Source of the DNA: Comamonas sp. lk
Lineage (GTDB): Bacteria; Pseudomonadota; Gammaproteobacteria; Burkholderiales; Burkholderiaceae_C
Assembly (NCBI GenBank): GCA_945869165.1
Contig: CAMBNY010000010.1
Location: forward strand, 1 to 57,342
Direction of reading: 5' to 3'
DNA length: 57,342 bases
Shown here one piece after another: positions 29,361-38,185 of the stretch. Below the pieces are notes generated by a model that saw nothing but the letters and a program-made list of their open reading frames with translations, had not been told where the DNA came from and made no database searches. Positions within the stretch are counted from its first letter, which is position 1; each line of letters begins with the position of its first letter. Position numbers and translations under genes: made by a program.

Positions 29361-29903
29361 TCAGCTTTTGGGCGTCTTGAGCTGCGCCAGCTTGGCAAAA
29401 GGATTGGGACGGTCAGAGGCCGCCTCAAAATCGGCGTCTGCTGCCGATAACTTTAGATCACCGGGGCATTTTTCGTGCTTGGGCGCTACAGGTAAGGCCA
29501 TCAACAACTCGTCTTCTACCAACTCCAGCAGGTCAAACTGTGGGCAATGGACCAGTAAGTCCTCTTCGGAATCCTCGTCTTGGGCCAAGGCCGCTTCCTC
29601 AGATTCCACAAAACGGAATTCCCGGTCAAATTCCACCAAGGTCGTCACCGGCTCCAGGCAGCGCTGACACACCAAGTCAATATGTACACGCCCTTGCAAA
29701 GCCAACCAGGGCACTGCGGCACCTGCGGAGTCGGTACGCATACTGCCAAGCGCCTGGAAATGCACAGCAGCATCGGCCGCTGCCCGTACCGCTTCGTCTG
29801 CCAAACGGGGAAACTGCGTCAGCGGTGCCTGGCCTTGCAGTGGTGCCTGCTCCAGCGCAAAGGCTGAAACCGCAAGCTTGCGGGGATTGGTGGAAGTGGC
29901 CAT
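29361..29903 (-). CDS. yceD: YceD family protein (DUF177, 23S rRNA accumulation)
   Basis: YceD-family proteins are linked to 23S rRNA accumulation in bacteria and plants; the mechanism is not known. The 180-residue protein has the conserved C-x2-C segment LVCQRCLEPV (about residues 78-87), followed by an acidic stretch (EEAALAQDEDSEED) and the terminal PNPFAKLAQLK. It is 122 bases upstream of rpmF, the usual pairing. It is divergent from maf with only 26 bases between start codons. Confidence 0.9.
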   Translation of the reverse strand: MATSTNPRKLAVSAFALEQAPLQGQAPLTQFPRLADEAVRAAADAAVHFQALGSMRTDSAGAAVPWLALQGRVHIDLVCQRCLEPVTTLVEFDREFRFVESEEAALAQDEDSEEDLLVHCPQFDLLELVEDELLMALPVAPKHEKCPGDLKLSAADADFEAASDRPNPFAKLAQLKTPKS

Positions 29904-29929
29904 GAACGCAGTGTAAGAGAATCACCCCT

Positions 29930-30532
29930 ATGCAAGCATCCCCCGCCCGCGACCTGATTCTGGCCTCCACCTCGCGCTACCGCAGCGCGCTGTTAGAGCG
30001 CCTCCAACTCCCCTTTTCCATACAAGCACCCGGCGTGGACGAAACGCCTGGGGTAGGCGAGACAACTGCGGCGCTGGCCAGCCGTCTGGCCTTGGCAAAG
30101 GCCTTGGCAGTTGCGGCAAATGCGCCGCATGCGGTAGTCATCGGCTGCGATCAGGTAGCCGATTTGCATGGGCAGGCACTGGGTAAGCCGGGCAGTTACG
30201 ACAACGCGCTGATGCAGTTGCGTGCAATGCGCGGCCAGACGGTGGTTTTCCAAACCGCCATGGCGGTGGTCTGCAAGGAAAGCGGTTTTTGCGAAGAGGT
30301 GCTGGTACCGGTGCGCGTCGCTTACCGCGACGCATCGGATGCTGAAATTGATTTTTACCTGCGTGCGGAAGAACCGTATGACTGCGCAGGCAGCGTCAAG
30401 AGCGAAGGCATGGGCATCGCCCTAATGCACAGCATAGCCAATGACGATCCCACTGCACTGATTGGACTACCACTTATCCGCTTGAGCGCTGTCTTGCGCC
30501 GCGCCGGTATGGCGGTGCTGGGGCACGCGTGA
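29930..30532 (+). CDS. Maf-like nucleotide pyrophosphatase (YceF type)
   Basis: Maf proteins hydrolyse non-canonical or modified nucleoside triphosphates; the YceF group acts on 7-methyl-GTP. This 200-residue protein has the family start LILASTSRYRSALLERL (residues 9-25), the motif IGCDQVADL (about 70-78) and GKPGSYDNA (84-92). YceF assignment is supported by the linked yceD-rpmF-plsX block, as in E. coli. Its GTG-initiated neighbour overlaps its stop codon. Confidence 0.9.
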   Translation: MQASPARDLILASTSRYRSALLERLQLPFSIQAPGVDETPGVGETTAALASRLALAKALAVAANAPHAVVIGCDQVADLHGQALGKPGSYDNALMQLRAMRGQTVVFQTAMAVVCKESGFCEEVLVPVRVAYRDASDAEIDFYLRAEEPYDCAGSVKSEGMGIALMHSIANDDPTALIGLPLIRLSAVLRRAGMAVLGHA

Positions 30533-31317
30533 GCCTTCGCCCAATCCCAACCGAACAAAAAGCGCAAGGCCCAGGTACGCTGTATCTGGTACCGACCCCC
30601 TTGGATTTCGGCTGCGACAGCCTAGCCCCATTGGGCGATGTATTGCCACAGGCCACCATAGCGCGCGCTGCAGTGCTAGGGCACTGGGTTTGCGAAAACG
30701 CCAAATCGGCACGTGCCTTCCTCAAACGCGTGGGCGAAGTGAGCCCCTTATGCGCCACCATACAAGCACAGCAATTACAGGAGCTACCGCGCGAAGTCCA
30801 TAAAAAAGGCGATGCAGGGTTTGATGCGCGCAGCTTGCTCGCGCCGGCGTTGCAAGGGCATGATATGGGCTTGCTCAGCGAGGCCGGCATGCCCGCCATT
30901 GCCGACCCGGGTGCTGCGGTGGTCCGTGCCGCCCACGCCTTAGGCATTGAAGTCGCGCCGCTGGTGGGCCCGGTGTCGCTCATGCTGGCGCTGGCGGCCA
31001 GTGGTCTCAACGGGCAGAACTTCGCATTTGTTGGGTACGTGCCCAGCGAACCGGCATTGCGCGCCCAGCGTATCAAGGCACTGGAAGTACTGGCCCTGAA
31101 GAGCGGCCAAACCCAACTATTTATTGAAACGCCTTACCGCAATGAAGCCTTATTGCGCACGCTGCTGGAAGTGCTGCAAGCGTCCACACGCCTAGCAGTG
31201 TCTATGGGCTTGACACTAGAAACAGGTCGCCACTTCAGCGCAACGACCCAGCAATGGAAGCGCGCCAACTGGGTTTTGAATAATCAGACGCCCGCCGTGT
31301 TCGCCATCGGACCCTAG
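30529..31317 (+). CDS. SAM-dependent methyltransferase, RsmI/tetrapyrrole methylase-like
   Basis: This 262-residue protein belongs to the fold of RsmI, which 2'-O-methylates C1402 of 16S rRNA. It has LYLVPTPL (about residues 17-24), the SAM-site stretch LLSEAGMPAIADPGAAVV (about 114-131) and GPVSLMLALAASGLNG. It lacks the Rossmann-like N-terminal pattern GNLxDIT of true RsmI, so it is probably a paralogue with its own target. GTG 30529 overlaps the maf stop as GTGA, implying coupling. Confidence 0.82.
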   Translation: MSLRPIPTEQKAQGPGTLYLVPTPLDFGCDSLAPLGDVLPQATIARAAVLGHWVCENAKSARAFLKRVGEVSPLCATIQAQQLQELPREVHKKGDAGFDARSLLAPALQGHDMGLLSEAGMPAIADPGAAVVRAAHALGIEVAPLVGPVSLMLALAASGLNGQNFAFVGYVPSEPALRAQRIKALEVLALKSGQTQLFIETPYRNEALLRTLLEVLQASTRLAVSMGLTLETGRHFSATTQQWKRANWVLNNQTPAVFAIGP

Positions 31318-31344
31318 GGCCGAGGAATGGTCCAATCCTAGGCC
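31318..31344. terminator. Imperfect inverted repeat between convergent genes
   Basis: GGCC...GGCC outer arms plus AGGA/TCCT inner arms form a hairpin with two mismatches and a 3-base loop. No T run follows on either strand. It lies right after the methyltransferase stop, so a weak two-way terminator is possible. Confidence 0.3.
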
Positions 31345-31361
31345 GGCGCGTAGCGCAGGTC

Positions 31362-32384
31362 TTAACGCAAGCCAGGTGCGTAACGCAAAGCGCTGGCCAT
31401 GGACTCGCCCATGGACGCACCAAAGCGTTTGACCAAGCGCTCGGCTACGTTTTCGCGGCGGGTGTAATCAATGATTTCGGGTGCCTTCACGACTTCTCGG
31501 GCCACGTAATCGAGATTGCCCAAATGGTCTGCCAGACCCATCTTGACCGCCTGATCGCCAGTCCAAAACAGACCGCTAAAGGTTTCGGCCGTCTCCTTCA
31601 ATCTATCCCCGCGTCCATCTTTGACCGCGCCGATGAACTGCTGATGAATTTGGTTCAGCATGGCCTGGGCAAATTCCTTTTGCTTTTCCGTCTGCGGACT
31701 GAAAGGGTCCAGAAAACCTTTGTTCTGCCCAGCCGTCATCAGGCGACGCTCGACGCCAAGCTTGTCCATCAATCCGGTAAAGCCAAAACCATCCATGAGC
31801 ACGCCGATACTTCCCACCACGCTGGCCTTGTCCACAAAGATCTGGTCTGCTGCGACCGCAATGTAATAGGCCGCCGAAGCACAGGTCTCCTCCACCACCA
31901 CATAGACAGGCTTCTTGTGCAAGGCCTTTAAGCGGTGGATTTCATCGTTCATGATGCCCGCTTGCACGGGGCTACCGCCCGGCGAGTTAATCAACAAGAC
32001 CACCGCTTGCGCGCCCTCGTCCTCAAACGCGCTGCGCATGGAGGAGATCACGGCCTCGGCGCTCGCCTCGGCGCCCGAGGCAATTTCGCCCTTGATTTCG
32101 ACCACGGCCGTGTGCGGCCGCGTGATATCCGAACCATGCATGCCACCACTGCGATCCATGCCCAGCCAAACGAAAGCGCCCAACACCAATAACCAGGCTA
32201 GACGCATCCCGTACTTCCAGCGACGGGCAGCGCGCTGTTCGGCCAGACTTGCCTCCATCCATTGTTCCATCACGCTGCGTTCCCAGGTCGGCCCACTGGC
32301 AGATGTAGCAGAAGGTGCTGGCGCTGGCGCGGCCGCTTGGGTCTGTTCGGTTTGCGGGGGCGGGCTAGGAAGGGGCTCTGTCAT
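31362..32384 (-). CDS. sppA: S49 family signal peptide peptidase
   Basis: SppA is a membrane-anchored protease that digests signal peptides left in the membrane. This 340-residue protein is the short type. A Pro/Ala-rich N-terminal tail (residues 1-33) precedes one membrane segment (about 60-76). The Ser/Lys dyad is Ser170 in the CASAAYY stretch and, by spacing to Bacillus SppA (Ser147/Lys199), Lys222 in NKGFLDP. The oxyanion stretch NSPGGSP is at about 133-139. ATG 32384 is one base after the stop of the Rieske gene, so the two are tightly coupled; the in-frame extension to 32456 lies in the Rieske gene. Confidence 0.92.
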   Translation of the reverse strand: MTEPLPSPPPQTEQTQAAAPAPAPSATSASGPTWERSVMEQWMEASLAEQRAARRWKYGMRLAWLLVLGAFVWLGMDRSGGMHGSDITRPHTAVVEIKGEIASGAEASAEAVISSMRSAFEDEGAQAVVLLINSPGGSPVQAGIMNDEIHRLKALHKKPVYVVVEETCASAAYYIAVAADQIFVDKASVVGSIGVLMDGFGFTGLMDKLGVERRLMTAGQNKGFLDPFSPQTEKQKEFAQAMLNQIHQQFIGAVKDGRGDRLKETAETFSGLFWTGDQAVKMGLADHLGNLDYVAREVVKAPEIIDYTRRENVAERLVKRFGASMGESMASALRYAPGLR

Positions 32385-32385
32385 A

Positions 32386-32760
32386 TTAAAAGTTCTGCGG
32401 TAGTATTTGCAAGCCAGTATGCCAGCCCACCACGCCGTCCTGCTCGGAAAGGGCAATTTTTACCAAAGCGCCTCGGCAAGGGCCGCTCATACAACGTCCC
32501 GTATCGGGTGCATATAGCGCACCATGGGTGGCGCATATCAGCCACTGGCCGGTGGTATCAAAGAAACGATTGGGCTGAAAATCCATTTCCATCGCGACAT
32601 GACTGCAGCGGTTCAAGTAGGCATGTACTTGGCCTCGGAAACGAACTGCAAAAGCCCAGCAGCTTTGCCCTTGGTACACGACGTCAAACGGGACCGCAAG
32701 ACCACCCTCTTGCAGATCAGCGGAATGACACAGCGGGATCAAGGTTCTTGGGGCAGACAT
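32386..32760 (-). CDS. Standalone Rieske [2Fe-2S] protein
   Basis: This is a small soluble Rieske ferredoxin-like protein of 124 residues. The cluster ligands are clear: Cys52-x-His54 (NRCSHVAMEMD) and Cys76-x2-His79 (CATHGALY). There is no signal peptide or membrane segment, unlike the bc1-complex Rieske. Two more cysteines (Cys90 and Cys95, in GRCMSGPCRG) follow the cluster, as in NirD/dioxygenase-type proteins. It is cotranscribed with sppA (one base gap) and follows gph. Its redox partner and role are not apparent. Confidence 0.9.
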   Translation of the reverse strand: MSAPRTLIPLCHSADLQEGGLAVPFDVVYQGQSCWAFAVRFRGQVHAYLNRCSHVAMEMDFQPNRFFDTTGQWLICATHGALYAPDTGRCMSGPCRGALVKIALSEQDGVVGWHTGLQILPQNF

Positions 32761-32815
32761 GGGAAAACGAGGTGTACGAGCTTAAGCATCTCTTAGGCCC
32801 ACAGAAGCAACCGTT

Positions 32816-33484
32816 TCAGGCGTTTTCCATCATCCAGCGGTGCAGAGCCTGGGCCGAATCGGCAATATACAAAGGCTTGAGCGCCGCCAGCGCGCTTGCG
32901 TCATGGGCCCCGTAGTTGACGCCCACACTTGCACAGCCGGCGTTGGAGGCCAGTTGCAAATCGTGCGTAGTGTCGCCCACCATCAAGGTACGTTCGGGCG
33001 CAACGCCAAATTCGGCCATCAACTCATGCAGCATCCGCGGATGCGGCTTGCCTGCGGTCTCGTCCGCCGTGCGGCTGGCGTGGAAAAGGTCTTTGAGGTC
33101 CACATGGGCCAGGGCTTGATCCAGCCCCCAGCGGCTTTTCCCGGTAGCCACGGTTAGAAAGTATTGGCGTGCTTTCAATTCGGCCAGCATTTCCAACACG
33201 CCGGGGAACAAAGTGATCTGGTCCTGCTCGCGCCCGTAATGGTGTTTGTAACGCTCACCTAGTAGCGGATACCTATCCTTGGGTACGTCAGGCGCCGCAT
33301 GCGCTAATGCCTGGCCCAGGCCTAAACCGATAACGTACGCAGCGTCCTTGTCGCTGGGTACACGACCACCAACATCGCGCACGGCGCCCTGTATAGAACG
33401 CACGATGATGGCCGTAGAGTCAAAAAGCGTGCCGTCCCAATCAAAGGCAATCAGGTCAAAACGACGTTGGGGTACGCAAGTCAT
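32816..33484 (-). CDS. gph: HAD family hydrolase, phosphoglycolate phosphatase-like
   Basis: This is a haloacid dehalogenase-superfamily phosphatase of 222 residues: motif I DWDGTL (Asp15 and Asp17), motif II in TVATGKSRWGLD, motif III in GKPHPRML and motif IV VGDTTHD. Gph-type enzymes hydrolyse 2-phosphoglycolate, but pyrophosphatase PpaX-like activity is also possible. It overlaps the rluC stop by four bases (ATGA), a frequent arrangement in this order. Confidence 0.88.
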   Translation of the reverse strand: MTCVPQRRFDLIAFDWDGTLFDSTAIIVRSIQGAVRDVGGRVPSDKDAAYVIGLGLGQALAHAAPDVPKDRYPLLGERYKHHYGREQDQITLFPGVLEMLAELKARQYFLTVATGKSRWGLDQALAHVDLKDLFHASRTADETAGKPHPRMLHELMAEFGVAPERTLMVGDTTHDLQLASNAGCASVGVNYGAHDASALAALKPLYIADSAQALHRWMMENA

Positions 33485-34596
33485 AGGGCATCAGGCTGCT
33501 TAGCAGCGGTCGCAAAAGCATCGATGGTAGCAAGGGCCGCGGGCAGGTGCGATAGCAAAAACGGCAGCAGTTCCGGCGCCAGCGGTGCTTGCAAGGCAAG
33601 CGCCTCCCCACTGACCGGATGGGCGATTTGCAGTCGCCAAGCATGCAAAAACATACGTTTAAGCGGCACCGCAGCGCGGCCCCAGGCTTTGTTGTCCTCA
33701 AAATTTCCATATTTGTCGTCGCCCGTAATCGGCATTCCTTCAGAGGATAAATGCACCCGAATTTGGTGGGTGCGACCGGTTTTGATGGTCACCGCCAGCA
33801 GGCTCATGGCCTGCGCCGCGCCCGGCGCGCTGCGCGCCAGCACTTTGACCAAGGTCACCGAAGGCAGCCCGTCCGGATCGTCGCGCGCCACGACTTTGAC
33901 ACGGCGTTCCCCTTCGCCCGCGCCGCCCGCGGTATCTAACAAGTATTTGTGTAGCGGCTTGTCCAACACTTTTTTGTGGGCGGGCCAATCACCCAAAACC
34001 ATGGCCAAATAGGTTTTACCGGTTTGGCGCTGGCGGAACTGTTCTTGCAAGTTTTTCAGCGCACTGCGCTTTTTGGCGACCAACAAAATGCCACTGGTTT
34101 CCCGGTCCAGGCGGTGCACCAATTCCAAAAACCGCGCTTGCGGCCTGGCCATGCGCAACTGCTCGATAACGCCAAAGCTCACGCCCGAGCCACCATGCAC
34201 CGCCACGCCTGCCGGTTTGTCCAGCGCCAAAAACGCTTCGTCTTCATGCAAAACCGTAAAACTGCGGCTGGGCGCGGCTTGGGCCGACAGCACGGCCATG
34301 ATGGCCGCCTTGTCCTGCGCCCGCTCAGACACGCGCACCGGCGGCAGGCGCACCACATCGCCAGCCTGGATGCGCGTATCGGCGCCAGCCCGGCCCTTGT
34401 TCACCCGCACCTCGCCGCTGCGGATGATCCGGTAAATATGGGTCTTGGGCACGCCTTTGAGCTGGCGCATCAGGTAGTTATCCAGCCGCTGATCGGCCTC
34501 GTCCTCAGCTATTGTCAGCCACTGCGCGGCGGGCGCTACCGGGGTCGCCGCAGGCCCGGCGGGCGCTTCGGGATTGACCCCTATAATGTGTTTCAC
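33481..34596 (-). CDS. rluC: 23S rRNA pseudouridine synthase, RluC/RluD family
   Basis: RluC isomerises uridines 955, 2504 and 2580 of 23S rRNA in E. coli. The 371-residue protein has an N-terminal S4 RNA-binding domain (about residues 35-95) and the catalytic domain with the active Asp164 in HRLDRETSGILL. It starts at GTG 34596, since no ATG fits upstream. It is divergent from rne, which in E. coli is also next to rluC, supporting RluC over RluD. Confidence 0.94.
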   Translation of the reverse strand: MKHIIGVNPEAPAGPAATPVAPAAQWLTIAEDEADQRLDNYLMRQLKGVPKTHIYRIIRSGEVRVNKGRAGADTRIQAGDVVRLPPVRVSERAQDKAAIMAVLSAQAAPSRSFTVLHEDEAFLALDKPAGVAVHGGSGVSFGVIEQLRMARPQARFLELVHRLDRETSGILLVAKKRSALKNLQEQFRQRQTGKTYLAMVLGDWPAHKKVLDKPLHKYLLDTAGGAGEGERRVKVVARDDPDGLPSVTLVKVLARSAPGAAQAMSLLAVTIKTGRTHQIRVHLSSEGMPITGDDKYGNFEDNKAWGRAAVPLKRMFLHAWRLQIAHPVSGEALALQAPLAPELLPFLLSHLPAALATIDAFATAAKQPDAL

Positions 34597-35062
34597 TAGC
34601 GACTTGCTGTAAGTGGTTGATTTGGTTGGAGTTTAGTCCACACCCCCGCAGGCAGCCCCGCTAGAAGGTCGATGCCGCCTTGCCGCATAGCCCGCAAACC
34701 ACAACTCAGCTGCGTGTGGTGGCCGGTGTTCAGCAAGGTCAAGCCGACGAATTGAACCACTGAATCGGAATACCCCAAACCCTCAGATCCATTCTTCTGA
34801 GGGCGGAATGCAACGAGATGTTTGTGTTGATGCAACTGATAAATCTGTGCCTACGGAGCGTTAGCGTTCCGTTCTTGGGCGCGCGTCGGCTGTTTGAAAC
34901 CTTGGCGACCAGCCAAGCGCATCCCCTCGTCACCATCCCTGCGCCTATGCTTCGACGCCTTGTGTAGTCGAAGTTCTCCGGCAATTCCTCCACAGTTCAA
35001 TCCGTTCGTCCAGGCATCGTTTGCCCCGCGTGGGCAGGTGATAACTATTGAAGGACAAACCG
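34597..35062 (+). promoter_or_regulatory. RNase E leader region, hairpin-rich
   Basis: The 466 bases between rluC and rne carry no convincing gene. The last 280 bases can form five hairpins on the plus strand: 34780-34803 (8 bp, loop TCCATTCT), 34853-34872 (8 bp with one G-U, loop TTAG), 34901-34917 (6 bp), 34950-34973 (7 bp) and 35022-35036 (5 bp). E. coli RNase E controls its own mRNA through a structured 5' leader of about 360 nt; the same role here is inference. I could not place the promoter. The rne ribosome-binding site AAGGA ends 8 bases before ATG 35063. Confidence 0.55.
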
Positions 35063-38000
35063 ATGAAACGGATGTTAATTAACGCAACCCAGGCCGAAGA
35101 ACGCCGCCTGGCGATTGTGGATGGACAAAAACTACTCGACTACGAAATTGAGATCGAAGGGCGCGAACAGCGCAAAGGCAATATTTATAAAGCTGTAGTT
35201 ACCCGGGTGGAGCCCTCGCTCGAAGCCTGTTTTGTGGACTACGGCGAAGACCGCCACGGCTTTTTGCCCTTTAAAGAAATCTCGCGCCAGTACTTCAAAG
35301 AAGGCGTGCCGGTTAGCCAGGCGCGCATACAGGACGTGATTCGCGAAGGCCAGGAACTGCTGGTTCAGGTGGAAAAAGAAGAGCGCGGCAACAAAGGCGC
35401 AGCCCTGACGACCTATGTCTCATTGGCCGGTCGTTACGTGGTGCTGATGCCCAACAACCCACGCGGCGGTGGCGTGAGCCGCCGCATCGAGGGCGAAGAC
35501 CGTTCGGACCTGAAAGAGGCCTTGGACCAACTCGAATACCCCAACGGCATGAGCATCATCGCCCGCACCGCCGGTATCGGTCGCAGCGCGCCGGAATTGC
35601 AATGGGACTTGAACTACCTGCTCAAGCTCTGGAACGCCATTGACGGCGCGGCCAAAAGCGGCAAAGGCGCTTTCCTGATTTACCAAGAGTCCAGCCTGGT
35701 CATTCGCGCCATCCGCGACTACTTCAACCACGACATCGGCGATATCTTGATCGACACCGACGATGTGTATGAACAAGCCCAGCAGTTCATGGCCCATGTC
35801 ATGCCCGAGCACGCGGCGCGGGTGAAGCGCTACCGCGACGACGCACCCTTGTTCAGCCGCTTTCAGATCGAACACCAGATCGAATCGGCCTACGCCCGCA
35901 CCGTGCAACTGCCTAGCGGCGGCGCCATCGTGATCGACCACACCGAAGCGCTTGTCAGCGTGGACGTGAACTCGGCGCGCGCGATTAAAGGCGGCGACAT
36001 CGAAGAAACCGCCACCCGCACCAACCTGGAAGCAGCCGACGAAGTGGCTCGCCAGATGCGCTTGCGCGACCTGGGCGGCCTGATCGTGATCGACTTTATC
36101 GACATGGAAGAAAGCCGTAACCGCCGCGAAGTGGAAAGCCGTTTGCGCGACGCGCTGCGCCAAGACCGCGCCCGCGTGCAGTTTGGCACTATCAGCAAAT
36201 TCGGCCTGATGGAAATGAGCCGCCAGCGCTTGCGCCCGGCCCTCTCAGAAGGCGCCTCCATTCCCTGCCCGCGCTGCGGCGGTTCCGGCCATATCCGCGA
36301 TACCGAATCGAGCGCTCTGCAAATTTTGCGCATCATCCAAGAAGAATCGCTCAAGGACAACACCGCTTCGGTGCTGTGCCAAGTGCCGGTCGAAGTGGCC
36401 TCCTTCCTGCTCAATGAAAAGCGTACCGAGATCGCCAAGATCGAACTCAAGCAACGCATCAATGTGCTGATGGTGCCCAACAAGACCTTGGAAACGCCGA
36501 ACTACAAGCTCGAGCGCTTGAAGCACGACGACCCGCGCCTGGACCATATCGAAGCGAGCTACAAAATGGCCGACACCATCGAGGACCCGACCTCAGTGAC
36601 GCGTCGCTCGCAAGAGCCGACCAATAAGCAAACGCCGGTGATCAAAGGCGTGCTGCCAGACGCGCCCGCGCCCCAGGCTGCACCGCGCGCAGAAGCTGCG
36701 CCCAAAGCGGTAGTGCCCGCGCGGCCCACAGCGGCTGCGCCATCACCCGTGGCACCACCCGCTCAGCAAGGCTTTTTCTCCTGGGTCAAGAGCTTGTTCT
36801 CTTCGGCACCGCCAGCGCCGACAGACGTGAAGCCCGCATCACCCAAAGCCGACGAGCGCCGTGATGGCCGCCCCCCGCGTGAGGGTGGTCGCGATGGTCA
36901 GGGTCGTGGCGGACGCGGCGAAGGCCGTGGCGAGGCTCGCGCCGATGGACGTGGCGAAGGTCGCGGTGAAGGACGTGGCGAAGGACGTAATAGCCGTGGC
37001 GGACGCGGCGGACGTGGTGGCGAACGCGGCGGTGAACGCGGCAGCCAACGCGAGCGTTTTGATGCCGAAGGAAAACCGATGGCCGCTGGCGACAACGCCC
37101 AGGGCGTGGCTGTGGATGCCAACAGCGCCGAGAGCCCGCGCCCAGCACGCGGACGCGGCGGACGCAATAGCGAACGTGGTGAACGCGGCGAGCGTACCGA
37201 GCGCTCTGAGAACGGCGAACGCCAGGCGGATCGCAGTGGCGACGCGGCTGCGCAAACCGACGCCAACGGCAATGACGCCGGATCGCGTGAAGCCCGCGAA
37301 GGCCGTGAAGGCGGACGTAGCCGTGGTGGCCGTGGACGTCGCAATGACCGTGGCCCGCGTTTAGACGAAGCCGGTAACCCGATTCCTGCGGCCCCAGGCC
37401 AGGACGAAGCCAATGCACAGACAGCTGCAGAAGGCAACTCACGCGAAGGCGCAGACAACCGTGACAGCAATGGCCGCCGCTCACGCGACCGCTATGGCCG
37501 CGAACGTGGCCCGCGTGGTGGCCGTGATGCCGGTGCAGACAACCAGGAAGTGCAAACCCCTAGCAGCTTCGAGATGCGTCAGCCCGAGCGCGCAAGCGAA
37601 GACGGCGATGCGCCGGTGCGTTCCTATTTCACGCAAGCCGCCGCCGCACCGGCAAGCACCCAGGAATCGCCTCCAGACGAGCATGCTGCGGCTCCCGTGG
37701 CAGCCCAAGCCGACCCGGCACCACACGCTGCGGCCCAGGCCGAGCTAGCTCCACAGGCTGCAGCCCCAAGCGAGACAAGAGCGCATACAGCAGCGCCAGT
37801 CATCAGCGCAGCCCCGGCTGCACCGGTGATGCCAGCCGTCAGCGCCTTTGAATTGCCGGTGGAAAACTTGGTGTCGGTGGCACAAAGCTCTGGCTTGCAA
37901 TGGGTGAACTCAGACCCGCAAAAAATCGCGGCAGTGCAAGCGGCTATTGCCGCGGAGCCCGCTCCGGCCCATGTGCCGCGCCAGCGCCCTGCGCCTGTGG

Positions 38001-38074
38001 TGCTGGACGACGCACCGCTGGTTTTGGTGGAAACTAAACGCGACTTGAGCCAGATGCAGATACCTAGCGCCTAA
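35063..38074 (+). CDS. rne: Ribonuclease E
   Basis: RNase E is the main endoribonuclease for mRNA turnover and rRNA/tRNA processing and scaffolds the degradosome. The protein is 1003 residues. The S1 domain lies at about 35-125. The catalytic Mg-binding Asp301 (VDVNSA) and Asp344 (VIDFIDM) and the Zn-link Cys402-P-R-Cys405 match E. coli positions within two residues. After about residue 520 the tail is disordered: Pro/Ala-rich, then Arg/Gly/Glu-rich repeats (about 598-825), then another Pro/Ala stretch, and a conserved-looking C-terminal end around 945-1003. A short [11 protein letters not shown] segment near 570-580 could be the amphipathic membrane anchor. ATG 35063 is chosen by its AAGGA site and homology. 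Confidence 0.96.
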   Translation: MKRMLINATQAEERRLAIVDGQKLLDYEIEIEGREQRKGNIYKAVVTRVEPSLEACFVDYGEDRHGFLPFKEISRQYFKEGVPVSQARIQDVIREGQELLVQVEKEERGNKGAALTTYVSLAGRYVVLMPNNPRGGGVSRRIEGEDRSDLKEALDQLEYPNGMSIIARTAGIGRSAPELQWDLNYLLKLWNAIDGAAKSGKGAFLIYQESSLVIRAIRDYFNHDIGDILIDTDDVYEQAQQFMAHVMPEHAARVKRYRDDAPLFSRFQIEHQIESAYARTVQLPSGGAIVIDHTEALVSVDVNSARAIKGGDIEETATRTNLEAADEVARQMRLRDLGGLIVIDFIDMEESRNRREVESRLRDALRQDRARVQFGTISKFGLMEMSRQRLRPALSEGASIPCPRCGGSGHIRDTESSALQILRIIQEESLKDNTASVLCQVPVEVASFLLNEKRTEIAKIELKQRINVLMVPNKTLETPNYKLERLKHDDPRLDHIEASYKMADTIEDPTSVTRRSQEPTNKQTPVIKGVLPDAPAPQAAPRAEAAPKAVVPARPTAAAPSPVAPPAQQGFFSWVKSLFSSAPPAPTDVKPASPKADERRDGRPPREGGRDGQGRGGRGEGRGEARADGRGEGRGEGRGEGRNSRGGRGGRGGERGGERGSQRERFDAEGKPMAAGDNAQGVAVDANSAESPRPARGRGGRNSERGERGERTERSENGERQADRSGDAAAQTDANGNDAGSREAREGREGGRSRGGRGRRNDRGPRLDEAGNPIPAAPGQDEANAQTAAEGNSREGADNRDSNGRRSRDRYGRERGPRGGRDAGADNQEVQTPSSFEMRQPERASEDGDAPVRSYFTQAAAAPASTQESPPDEHAAAPVAAQADPAPHAAAQAELAPQAAAPSETRAHTAAPVISAAPAAPVMPAVSAFELPVENLVSVAQSSGLQWVNSDPQKIAAVQAAIAAEPAPAHVPRQRPAPVVLDDAPLVLVETKRDLSQMQIPSA
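36880..37540 (+). repeat. Arg/Gly/Glu-coding repeat tract in rne
   Basis: Short imperfect repeats of the type GGACGTGGCGAAGG, coding RGEG and RGGRGG units, are densest at 36900-37060 and recur to about 37540. They form the RNA-binding, disordered tail of RNase E. Repeat-length variation between strains would be expected. Confidence 0.8.
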
Positions 38075-38106
38075 AGCGAGTCAAGGGGCAGCGTTAGCTG
38101 CGCCAA

Positions 38107-38138
38107 AAAATAAAGGGCACCTCGGTGCCCTTTATTTT
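38107..38138. terminator. Bidirectional terminator between rne and hemY
   Basis: A long stem AAAATAAAGGGCAC/GTGCCCTTTATTTT around a CTCG loop has a T run on the plus strand and, by its A run, on the minus strand too. It lies 32 bases after rne and 47 bases after the end of hemY, so it serves both convergent genes. A small GCAGC/GCTGC hairpin precedes it at 38094-38107. Confidence 0.92.
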
Positions 38139-38185
38139 TGCTTGTCCATAGGGCGCGATTGCAATACGACTGCCAAGCCCGCCAT

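Noticed and set aside
34579..34587. TATAAT on the plus strand as an rne promoter
   Set aside because: It lies within the first codons of rluC, and no -35 sequence is present at the right distance.
34596..34835. 79-codon minus-strand open frame in the rne leader
   Set aside because: It overlaps the rluC start, has no ribosome-binding site and no recognisable family. The region is better explained as a leader with RNA structure.
36786..37484. 232-codon antisense frame within rne
   Set aside because: The frame is a product of the repetitive Arg/Gly codons on the other strand; its composition (mostly Arg, His, Gly, Val) is not protein-like.
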